A stretch of DNA of 6,543 bases. Origin: Pseudomonadota bacterium. Its GTDB lineage: Bacteria > Pseudomonadota > Alphaproteobacteria > Rhizobiales > Xanthobacteraceae. Below, in pieces: positions 1-5,247 of this stretch (position 1 is the stretch's first letter; each line of letters opens with the position of its first letter). Position numbers and translations under genes: made by a program. The notes beneath the pieces are model-generated. The model had not been told where the DNA came from, ran no database searches, and saw only the letters and a program-made list of their open reading frames with translations. The stretch lies in contig JAJYAH010000405.1 of assembly GCA_021779635.1 (NCBI GenBank), forward strand, positions 1 to 6,543. Direction: 5' to 3'.

Positions 1-650
1 GATGGCAGATTCTCGGGCCGCTCGGGATAATGGAACTCGCTTCCGCGCAGCCAGCGTCCCTCGAAGCGATCCCAAAACAGGATCGCATCCATCTGCCAGG
101 TGAATTCATAAACCCTCCATACGCCGTCGCTCTGGATGGCCTCGCCGGTCGCATTGAACGGCAGGCTGTTCAGCCGGCAGAGGGCATCGATCTCATCCCA
201 GTGTTCGCGGATGTAGCGGTCCTCAAGAGCGACGTGGTAGGGGCGATCAGCGCGCCAGCGCGGTCCGCCACCGCGGGAATAGAAGCCCTGGCGCTGCATC
301 ATGAATTCGCGGATGCGCGCGATCGCCTTGCCGATCCGCCGCGCCTCGTCTGACGAGAGCTTGCCGACGCCGACGCTGTAACGCCGGGTGTCGTCGCTGC
401 AATAGAGCCACGCCAGGGTCACGCCATTGGCGTCCCGGACCACGTAGCATTCGGAATTTTCCCGGACCAAGGTCCAGGGCGGCTTGAACCGGCGGCTTGA
501 CTCCGTAAGAACGAAATAAGAACATGCGGGATCGACGGTCAACCTGGAACAGCGCCATGTCGGCGACGGCGCCGAATCGAGGATCACCGATTTCTTCGAG
601 AAGTTCTTCCATCTGGCCTGGTATTGGGCGTTGACCGCGCCCTCCACCAT
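1..650 (-). CDS. Conserved hypothetical protein, two modules, 3' end beyond the left edge
   Basis: This is an open frame of 216 codons with no stop, read leftward and leaving the window before its end. The ATG at 650 was chosen because AAGGG lies 5 bases upstream and a TATAAT box lies about 30 bases upstream. Residues 53-115 (RRFKPPWTLVRE, then VVRDANG and DEARRIGKAIARI) resemble a small single-domain protein common in rhizobia that usually stands alone and starts just before the RRFxPPW motif. Here it has an N-terminal extension of about 50 residues with no recognisable content. From about residue 130 there is a second, aromatic-rich module (RPYHVALEDRYIREHWDEID, later FTWQMDAILFWDRFEGRW). 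I do not know a function for either module. No signal peptide or membrane segment is visible. A TTG at 542 is an alternative start that would shorten the extension. The frame is convincing; the start is less certain. Confidence 0.62.
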   Translation of the reverse strand, partial: MVEGAVNAQYQARWKNFSKKSVILDSAPSPTWRCSRLTVDPACSYFVLTESSRRFKPPWTLVRENSECYVVRDANGVTLAWLYCSDDTRRYSVGVGKLSSDEARRIGKAIARIREFMMQRQGFYSRGGGPRWRADRPYHVALEDRYIREHWDEIDALCRLNSLPFNATGEAIQSDGVWRVYEFTWQMDAILFWDRFEGRWLRGSEFHYPERPENLP

Positions 651-663
651 CAAAACCCTTGCA

Positions 664-680
664 TGTCGGAAAATCAGACA
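664..680. promoter_or_regulatory. Candidate operator dyad between -35 and -10
   Basis: TGTCGGA, a three-base AAA centre, and TCAGACA form a 17-base dyad with 6 of 7 arm positions paired. It fills the spacer of the putative operon promoter, where a bound repressor would block polymerase. The XRE protein encoded in the operon is the obvious candidate ligand, by analogy with other autoregulated XRE/ImmA-type operons; binding is inferred. Confidence 0.4.
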
Positions 681-685
681 TTATA
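680..685 (-). promoter_or_regulatory. Putative -10 box of the leftward gene
   Basis: On the minus strand the hexamer is TATAAT, a perfect sigma-70 -10 box, about 30 bases before the ATG at 650. No good -35 box is present at 17-18 bases (the sequence there is GTCTTT). It overlaps the -10 box of the rightward operon on the opposite strand, so RNA polymerase could probably occupy only one of the two promoters at a time. Confidence 0.35.
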
Positions 686-695
686 TTCGCTGCAG

Positions 696-708
696 GTCTT
701 AGAAAGAC
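696..708. promoter_or_regulatory. Second dyad, GTCTT-AGA-AAGAC, next to the first start codon
   Basis: A perfect 5-base inverted repeat around AGA lies 6 bases before the ATG at 715. Its centre (702) is 30 bases, about three helical turns, from the centre of the dyad at 664-680 (672), on the same face of the helix. It could be a second operator half of a paired site. Alternatively, it could be a small mRNA hairpin covering the weak ribosome-binding region (GAAAGA) of the first gene. Confidence 0.32.
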
Positions 709-714
709 ACAGCG

Positions 715-1059
715 ATGGTAACCACTACACTCGCCCCGCCGCCCGTCAAGATTGCGCCGTTCCCCTTGGCCGCCGTCGAGGCAAAACTGCGCGACGAATT
801 GGTCGAGGCCGTGAAGATCGAGGCGTCGATTAGAGGCATGGCCCTGCCCGTGGCAGCGGCAGACATTGCCAAAGCATCCGTTCACGTGGACTCGCTGGTG
901 GTCGTTGCAATCCTATGCGCAGTTGAACCGATCGTCGGGTTCGAGCTGTCTGAGAGCGTCGTCCGCGCAGGTGGATATACTTCGGTCGACAGCGCACTCG
1001 GCCAGCTACTGCCCCGTTTGGAGAAAGAGTGGACGAAGAAGAAAGGAGCGAAATCATGA
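715..1059 (+). CDS. Acyl-carrier-protein-like small protein, first gene of the operon
   Basis: The protein is 114 residues and of unknown function. The C-terminal two thirds read like an acyl carrier protein. There is a VDSL motif at residues 58-61 with Ser60 where the 4'-phosphopantetheine serine sits, then a hydrophobic helix (VVVAILCAVEPIVGFEL), an acidic turn, and a final helix (SVDSALGQLLPRLEKEW) in the order helix II, loop, helices III and IV. The N-terminus has a proline-rich start and one amphipathic helix (residues 18-40). No signal peptide or membrane span is present. The ribosome-binding site is weak. The stop codon overlaps the ATG of the XRE gene (ATGA), so the two are translationally coupled and this protein probably belongs to the system. 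Whether Ser60 is modified, or the fold is only a scaffold, cannot be told from sequence. Sure of the gene, moderately sure of the ACP-like fold. Confidence 0.75.
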   Translation: MVTTTLAPPPVKIAPFPLAAVEAKLRDELVEAVKIEASIRGMALPVAAADIAKASVHVDSLVVVAILCAVEPIVGFELSESVVRAGGYTSVDSALGQLLPRLEKEWTKKKGAKS

Positions 1060-1427
1060 CCGAACTCGCAGTTCATCAGGATGACGATGACGAAGCGCGC
1101 CGGCTCCTGGGCGATCGGCTACGTGAAGCTCGCAAGTATCTCGGCCTCAAGCAGGAAGAGGTCGCAACCTATTTGAAGATCCCACGAACGGCGCTCACGG
1201 ATATCGAGAACGGTCAGCGCCGCGTCGAGGCGATCGAACTCGCCCGACTTGCCAAGCTATACCGTCAGCCGGTGGGCTATTTCACGGGGGAAGACGCTGC
1301 AGCGAGCCTGCCAATCGATGTGGCCCACCTGGCGCGCAAGGCGGCCGACCTGTCGGAGCAGGACCGTACCGAGCTCGGACGTTTCGCCGAATACCTGCGC
1401 GCTCGGTCGCGCGCCGCGGGAGGCTAA
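1056..1427 (+). CDS. XRE/Cro-family helix-turn-helix regulator
   Basis: This is a 123-residue DNA-binding protein. Residues 20-76 form an HTH_3 domain: RLREARKYLGLKQEEVA (helices 1-2), then a recognition segment around KIPRTALTDIENGQRRV, then LARLAKLYRQPVGYFTGE. A short acidic N-terminus (DDDDE) precedes it and a helical tail with AADLSEQDRTELGRFAEYL follows. The ATG at 1056 was chosen over a GTG at 1029 because AGGAG (1044-1048) lies 7 bases upstream and the ATG overlaps the previous stop as ATGA. It lies 3 bases before the ImmA/IrrE gene. In the ImmR/ImmA and DdrO/IrrE pairs an XRE repressor is cleaved by the neighbouring metallopeptidase. By analogy this protein is probably the autorepressor of the operon and the substrate of the next gene product. 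The domain is certain; the regulatory role is inferred. Confidence 0.93.
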   Translation: MTELAVHQDDDDEARRLLGDRLREARKYLGLKQEEVATYLKIPRTALTDIENGQRRVEAIELARLAKLYRQPVGYFTGEDAAASLPIDVAHLARKAADLSEQDRTELGRFAEYLRARSRAAGG

Positions 1428-1430
1428 TCG

Positions 1431-2444
1431 ATGGTGGCCGCGGATTATCCGAGCGCGGTACGTGCCGGCACGATGGCCGCGGCCCGGCTGCATCAGCAGC
1501 TTGGCCTGCGTCAGCAGATCGAGGAGGCTGGCGGCAACGTCGATGTCTTCGCGGCCATCCATGCCTTGGATTTGCCCCTGCTCGTGCGGCCCCTGCAAGG
1601 ACTCCTTGGTGCTTATCTGAACGATCCTGGGCCCGGTGTCCTCGTTACGACGCAGCGTCCGATGAGCATTCAACGGTTCACTGCGGCCCATGAGCTCGGT
1701 CACTTCCGCCTGCAGCATCAGCCCAGTCTCGATGACGAAAGCATTCTGCGACGGATGCCGCTGCAAGCGCAGCCGACCGGTGACTTTCAGGAGGTTGAGG
1801 CCGACGCGTTCGCGGTCGAGTTCATGATGCCGCGCTGGCTCGTCGCTTGGCATGCGGCTCGCCAGGGCTGGACCGTTCCCGATTTTCGGCGACCGAGTAC
1901 GGTCTACCAGCTCTCGTTGCGGATCGGCGCGAGTTATGAGGCGACTTGCTGGACGCTTGCCCGCCACAGCCTCATCCAGGCGGCGCAGGCCCGGGAGCTT
2001 CTTCAGACTAAACCGCGTGAGATGAAAGTCGCCCTGCTTGAGGCTTACCAACCGCAAGACTACCGCGGCGATGTCTGGCTGCTCACCGAGCGCGACGCAG
2101 GAGCGCGCATCGACGGGAGCCGCAACGATCTGTTTGCTCTCCGGCTCGAAGAACACAGCGGCGGAGGCTATCTCTGGGACATCGATCAGCTCAAGGAGAG
2201 CGGGTTCGCCGTCGTTCGCGATGACCTTCAGGCGATTGACGCCGACGGCGTCGGCGGTCCTGTCATCAGGCGCGTGACGGCAACGCCACCGGACACCTAT
2301 CGCGGACGGCTCGCGATCGACGAACGTCGACCATGGGATCCTGATCCGCCGCTTGCGACCCTTGCTGTGGATGTTGATCTCACCGGTCCTGAGCAAGAGG
2401 GGCTTTCGCGCGCCGAACGGCGGAGGCTGCTTGAGGCGGCATGA
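1431..2444 (+). CDS. ImmA/IrrE zinc metallopeptidase fused to a chagasin-like (I42) cysteine-peptidase inhibitor domain
   Basis: The protein is 337 residues and cytoplasmic (no signal peptide). Residues 1-200 form an ImmA/IrrE (peptidase M78-like) domain. HELGH at 87-91 supplies two zinc-binding histidines and the catalytic Glu88; EVEADAFAVEFMMP at 121-134 is the family's second motif and supplies the acidic third ligand. Residues about 205-320 are an additional domain that I read as a chagasin-like inhibitor because the three family loop motifs occur in order with normal spacing. They are SGGGYLW at 243-249 (family NPTTGYxW), GVGG at 273-276 (family GxGG) and RPW at 300-302 (family RPW), followed by a beta strand (LATLAVDVDL). 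The first loop is Gly-rich where the family usually has NPTTG. Chagasins block papain-like peptidases, and the next gene encodes one, coupled by ATGA. GGGAGG at 1418-1423 is the ribosome-binding site. The peptidase domain is certain; the inhibitor domain is strongly suggested by motifs but not tested by structure. Confidence 0.93.
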   Translation: MVAADYPSAVRAGTMAAARLHQQLGLRQQIEEAGGNVDVFAAIHALDLPLLVRPLQGLLGAYLNDPGPGVLVTTQRPMSIQRFTAAHELGHFRLQHQPSLDDESILRRMPLQAQPTGDFQEVEADAFAVEFMMPRWLVAWHAARQGWTVPDFRRPSTVYQLSLRIGASYEATCWTLARHSLIQAAQARELLQTKPREMKVALLEAYQPQDYRGDVWLLTERDAGARIDGSRNDLFALRLEEHSGGGYLWDIDQLKESGFAVVRDDLQAIDADGVGGPVIRRVTATPPDTYRGRLAIDERRPWDPDPPLATLAVDVDLTGPEQEGLSRAERRRLLEAA

Positions 2445-3115
2445 GCGACGTTACGATTTCGGCCGATCTGCGGGCTTTTTTCGGCGGTGCCCGCAATCAA
2501 GGGGCGCGCCCTACCTGCCTAGCCTTCGCGGCGAGCGATGCACATGCCGCTCTACGTGAGGGATGGGTGCCGTTGTCCTGCGAGTACGCCTTCTTTCAAG
2601 CACAGCGGCGTGCCGGCCGAATGCCGAACACCGGCGCACACTTGTCCTCGATGCTGGAGGCGCTCCGCAAGGACGGGCAACCCGAAGAGAGCGGCTGGCC
2701 CTATCTATCTGCAACGCCCGCAGATGCGGCGTCATGGGCGCCGCCGCGCGAGATCGGCAAGCTGTACGGCCGTAACGGCGCGACCGCCATCCACTCGATC
2801 GACCGCGTCATCCAGGAATTGGATCAGGGGCGTCCTGTGATCGTCCTGACGATGCTGTCGCGTGCCTTCTATCAACGAAACCCTCAGGGTGTCGTCGATC
2901 CGGCGCCCGGCGAGCAACCGGAGCCTGACCGACGTCATGCCGTCGTTGCGGTCGGCCACGGGAAGGTCGACGGTCAGCGTGCCGTCTTGGTGCGCAATAG
3001 TTGGGGGCCGAGCTGGGGCGATGCAGGCTACGGCTGGCTCACGGAGCGATTCCTTGGTGTATTGCGGCTGGATACCCGCGCCGTGGAGTTCGTGCCCAAA
3101 GCGGAGCTCGAATAG
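2441..3115 (+). CDS. Papain-like C1-family cysteine peptidase without propeptide
   Basis: This is a 224-residue peptidase. All papain active-site positions are visible: oxyanion Gln20 and nucleophile Cys26 in NQGARPTCLAFAAS, His166 in RRHAVVAVGHG, and Asn186 in VRNSWGPSWGDAGYGWL. An internal GxHLSSMLEALRKDGxPEESxWPY segment (residues 65-88) is typical of bacterial C1 peptidases. Cys26 is almost the same distance from the N-terminus as in mature papain, so there is no room for the roughly 100-residue inhibitory proregion of classical C1 enzymes. There is also no signal peptide, so the enzyme should be cytosolic and folded active. Its ATG overlaps the stop of the metallopeptidase-chagasin gene. 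The last 19 or so residues (from 3056) lie opposite the N-terminal coding part of a minus-strand gene and may be a tail acquired at an insertion junction. The substrate is unknown. Confidence 0.93.
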   Translation: MSDVTISADLRAFFGGARNQGARPTCLAFAASDAHAALREGWVPLSCEYAFFQAQRRAGRMPNTGAHLSSMLEALRKDGQPEESGWPYLSATPADAASWAPPREIGKLYGRNGATAIHSIDRVIQELDQGRPVIVLTMLSRAFYQRNPQGVVDPAPGEQPEPDRRHAVVAVGHGKVDGQRAVLVRNSWGPSWGDAGYGWLTERFLGVLRLDTRAVEFVPKAELE

Positions 3116-3295
3116 CTTGGCCTTGTTTTCGCCCTTCAAGCCGCCGGCCGCTTCGATGTCGCTAATCAGCGGCTTCGCCCACGGGACATCCGCGAGCTGG
3201 CTCATGACGACTCCCATGTAGTCGCCTTCGGCGCCCGTCAGGAAATCGAACTTCTTCGCGTCCGGCGTCGCCATGGTCAACGGGCTCCGGTTCAT
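3056..3295 (-). pseudogene. 5' fragment of a hypothetical gene, cut off at the peptidase gene
   Basis: The minus frame begins 3 bases after the stop of the upstream secreted-protein gene and looks genuinely coding: MATPDAKKFDFLTGAEG, LADVPWAKPLISDIEAAGGL, and KAKLFELRFGHELHGAGIQ ending in PQY. The last stretch resembles the start of proteins with an LFELRFxxELHxAGI motif, which normally continue well beyond this point. The open frame does run on to 2732, but from about 3056 it is simply antisense to the C1 peptidase and loses protein character. I therefore read it as a gene whose 3' part has been replaced. The start may be ATG 3295 or, with CCGGAGC about 10 bases upstream, ATG 3274. The function is not recognised. 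It could instead be an intact short protein with a poor tail. Confidence 0.5.
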
Positions 3296-3298
3296 TGG

Positions 3299-3844
3299 CT
3301 AATTAGGAGTGATCTGCTCGATGGCCTTGCGCACGGTATCCACGTCTTCCTTCAATGCGGTGGCCCGGCCGGGCGCTAGCCCGAGACCGACGAAGCTACC
3401 GGCATTGGGGATTCCCGCGGCCGGGAATTCGTGGGAGACCCACCCGATCTCGGAGGCGCGCATCCACACCTTCGAGCCGTCCATCAGGGTGAATTCGGCG
3501 AACTGGTCGCGGCCGGCCAGCTTCAGAACGTCGTCTACGGATTCCTTCACCGCCATCAGGTTCGCGAAGACGCCTAGCACCTGCGTGACCGGTGCTTTCG
3601 GGGCAGTCGATTCGATTTGGGCGGGCGTCGGGAAGAAAATCTGCGGCGAAAGGCGGAACGTCTCGGCGTTCACGTTGAACTCGTTGACCGGCGGCAGCGA
3701 AGTGACCGCGGTGATGCGCTTGGCGTCGAAGAAAACGGGAGTGCCGGAGGTCGGCGTCAGCTGCGCCAAAGGCGATCCCGCGAAGGCAGGCGTGGAAAGA
3801 AGCGACGCAAGGGACAAGGCGACGGCCGCGAAAAGCCTCAACAT
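3299..3844 (-). CDS. Secreted protein of unknown function
   Basis: The protein is 181 residues and begins with a clear Sec signal peptide: MLRLF, a hydrophobic core (AAVALSLASLL) and STPAFA before the predicted cut after residue 22. The ATG at 3844 is preferred over an in-frame TTG at 3859 because GGAGG lies 8 bases upstream and the signal peptide then starts properly. The mature part has a DGSKVWMRASEIGWVS segment, which looks like a small beta hairpin, and a helical C-terminus (LKEDVDTVRKAIEQI). No cysteine, metal site or known catalytic motif is visible. It lies 44 bases downstream of the S1/P1 nuclease gene on the same strand and is probably co-transcribed with it, acting in the periplasm. 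I do not recognise a family. Confidence 0.82.
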   Translation of the reverse strand: MLRLFAAVALSLASLLSTPAFAGSPLAQLTPTSGTPVFFDAKRITAVTSLPPVNEFNVNAETFRLSPQIFFPTPAQIESTAPKAPVTQVLGVFANLMAVKESVDDVLKLAGRDQFAEFTLMDGSKVWMRASEIGWVSHEFPAAGIPNAGSFVGLGLAPGRATALKEDVDTVRKAIEQITPN

Positions 3845-3888
3845 GGTCTGGTCCTCCAAATCATCGTCTGCCGCAAACTGGCAACGAT

Positions 3889-4836
3889 CTACTTAAGCGC
3901 CGTCTCGATCAGGTTGGCCAGTCGGGCGGCGGCAAGCGCCGCCCGGGCGCGGGCCACGTTTTTGGCGCTCGTTTCGTAGTCGCGCGTCAGAAGGACGGGA
4001 TTCTTTCCCGTGCTAATCGGCGGAGCGTAGGAATATTGCTTGGCGAGGTCCGCGCTTTCCTGAGCCCAGACGGCGGGATCGGCGATCTGCGCCTGGGCCT
4101 GGCTGACGCCGACGCTCGACAGTCCGTCCTTGTCGTCGGCGTCGAAGATGGCGCCATAGGGCGAGGAGTAACCGCCGAAGATCGCGTCCCAGTAGGCGTG
4201 CAGAGCCATGCTCGATCCGCTCGCCGGTATCACGGATTCCGCATTGCCGCCGGCATCTCCATCGGGAATCTGCAGTGTGTATCGGGCTGCGGCGTGCAGC
4301 GGCTGATGGGCGTCGCCGACGAGATGAAGGATCCAGACGAGGTCGTACGACCTCACGTCGTCGGATGCGCCCGAGGATGTCGGCAGCGCAGCGATCATCA
4401 GCTTGAGCTGCGTGACGAAGTCGACCGGGTCCGCGGCAGGCAGGGGCGTGCCGTCGGGTGTGAAGTCGATGTCCTTAAAATGCCAGTAGGCATGTTGGTA
4501 GTGGTCCGAATAGCCGATGTTCTGGCCGGCCGTCGGGCTGGTGACCGCGTCGCGCGTGCAGCCGTACTCCTTGGTCTTGATGTCGGCGGCCCAAGTCGCG
4601 GCATGGACGAAAGCGTACATCTTCGCGGTCTTGTCGTCGGCGGCGCCGGCGGCCCACTTCGCGTAGTCCATGTTGAGCTTCAGTAAGGAGTCGGCTTTGC
4701 CGCGGACGGGATCGGAGAGGCGCTTGTACGCCAAATAAGCGATCTGCATGTGCCCTTCGTCCCACCATGCGCGGGCCGGGGATGCCGCGATGCCGAGAGC
4801 CATGGTCAGAAGGCTGATAGAAACCAGGCGACGCAT
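3889..4836 (-). CDS. S1/P1 family secreted zinc-dependent nuclease
   Basis: This is a 315-residue exported nuclease that degrades single-stranded nucleic acids at a three-zinc centre. A Sec signal peptide (MRRLVSISLLTMALGIAASP, then ARA) is cut after residue 23, leaving Trp24 as the mature N-terminus, which is a zinc ligand in this family. His29 is then residue 6 of the mature chain, as in P1. Further ligand motifs follow in order: TWAAD (Asp85), YWHFKDID (His119), HLVGDAHQPLH (His171, Asp175, His181), GGN (196-198), and HAYWD (His213, Asp217). All nine P1 zinc positions therefore seem to be present. The ATG at 4836 was chosen for the GGAG 8 bases upstream and the correct signal peptide; further upstream in-frame starts give an unnatural leader. 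It is the first gene of a minus-strand operon and is probably a nutrient-scavenging nuclease in the periplasm or outside the cell. Confidence 0.93.
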   Translation of the reverse strand: MRRLVSISLLTMALGIAASPARAWWDEGHMQIAYLAYKRLSDPVRGKADSLLKLNMDYAKWAAGAADDKTAKMYAFVHAATWAADIKTKEYGCTRDAVTSPTAGQNIGYSDHYQHAYWHFKDIDFTPDGTPLPAADPVDFVTQLKLMIAALPTSSGASDDVRSYDLVWILHLVGDAHQPLHAAARYTLQIPDGDAGGNAESVIPASGSSMALHAYWDAIFGGYSSPYGAIFDADDKDGLSSVGVSQAQAQIADPAVWAQESADLAKQYSYAPPISTGKNPVLLTRDYETSAKNVARARAALAAARLANLIETALK

Positions 4837-5247
4837 GTGTGGGTCTCCGCCCGTCATTACCTGAGGTTGCACCAATTCAATTCATTTTACCAGAGCCCTA
4901 TGACGCGCCGATGGATACGAACGTGGAGCTCCCTTCCAACTTCGCGCAAGCTCCGAGGAAATTGGCTCGATAACCCGCCGGTGTCAGCGCGGGACGTAGT
5001 CTACTCTGTGCCCACCGGTGACATCGCGTCCAAGTCGGTTCGCCGAAGGGACCGCTTACGCAATCGAGCTGGCCAGGCTGCAGCGGGCCGGGCTCGCCCG
5101 TCGTGCTGCGATGGGCGATGTCCAACGACGGATCGCGCCCCGTTGGCATGTTCGACCCGGCGAAGACCATGGTCGAAGCCTGCGGCTGACCGCGCGGCTC
5201 ATCGACATTGCCGACTCCAAGCCAGTACGGTGTCGCAGGAGAAACCC
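4837..5247. other. 411-base divergent intergenic region with no convincing gene
   Basis: Several frames are open here, but none combines a start, a ribosome-binding site and protein-like composition; the readings are Arg/Pro-rich shadows of GC-rich DNA. One short frame ends at a TGA with MSNDGSRPVGMFDPAK and could be a degraded coding remnant, but it has no upstream start. An A/T-rich patch (4880-4890) includes TAAAAT on the minus strand (4889-4884), which could be the -10 box of the nuclease operon, without a good -35. AGGAG at 5237-5241 is the ribosome-binding site of the rightward gene. No clear plus-strand promoter was found. Confidence 0.5.

Larger units (their letters stand above)
659..687 (+). 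promoter_or_regulatory. Putative promoter of the four-gene protease operon
   Basis: TTGCAT (659-664) is followed after 17 bases by TATATT (682-687). The -10 box matches 5 of 6 positions and the -35 box matches only TTG. Transcription would start near 694, leaving a leader of about 20 bases before the ATG at 715. The region is visibly more A/T-rich than the flanking genes. The call rests on spacing and position only. Confidence 0.4.

Noticed and set aside
30..353. Plus-strand 107-residue open frame
   Set aside because: It is antisense to the conserved RRFxPPW/RPYHVALEDRY protein and has no ribosome-binding site or recognisable domain.
520..702. Plus-strand stretch reading ITDFFEKFFHLAWYWALTAP, which looks membrane-like
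   Set aside because: It has no start codon after the stop at 517-519. The phenylalanines are the antisense of Glu codons on the minus strand, a common illusion.
247..885. Minus-strand 212-residue open frame across the divergent promoter region
   Set aside because: It crosses the start of the ACP-like gene and shares bases with the better minus frame 1-650. Its C-terminal part is Arg-rich (RRRRQALVRRGA) and typical of a shadow frame.
1257..2396. Minus-strand 379-residue open frame opposite the metallopeptidase gene
   Set aside because: It is long only because GC-rich genes leave the opposite strand open. The plus strand has HELGH, chagasin loops, ribosome-binding sites and coupled starts.
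4036..4686. Plus-strand 216-residue open frame inside the nuclease gene
   Set aside because: It is antisense to the zinc-ligand motifs of the S1/P1 nuclease, Val/Gly/Arg-rich, with no supporting start signal.
4750..5247. N-terminal extension of the HEPN-like gene
   Set aside because: The frame is open, but it starts inside the nuclease signal peptide region on the other strand and reads as Arg/Pro/Ser-rich noise. AGGAG followed by ATG at 5248 is a far better start.
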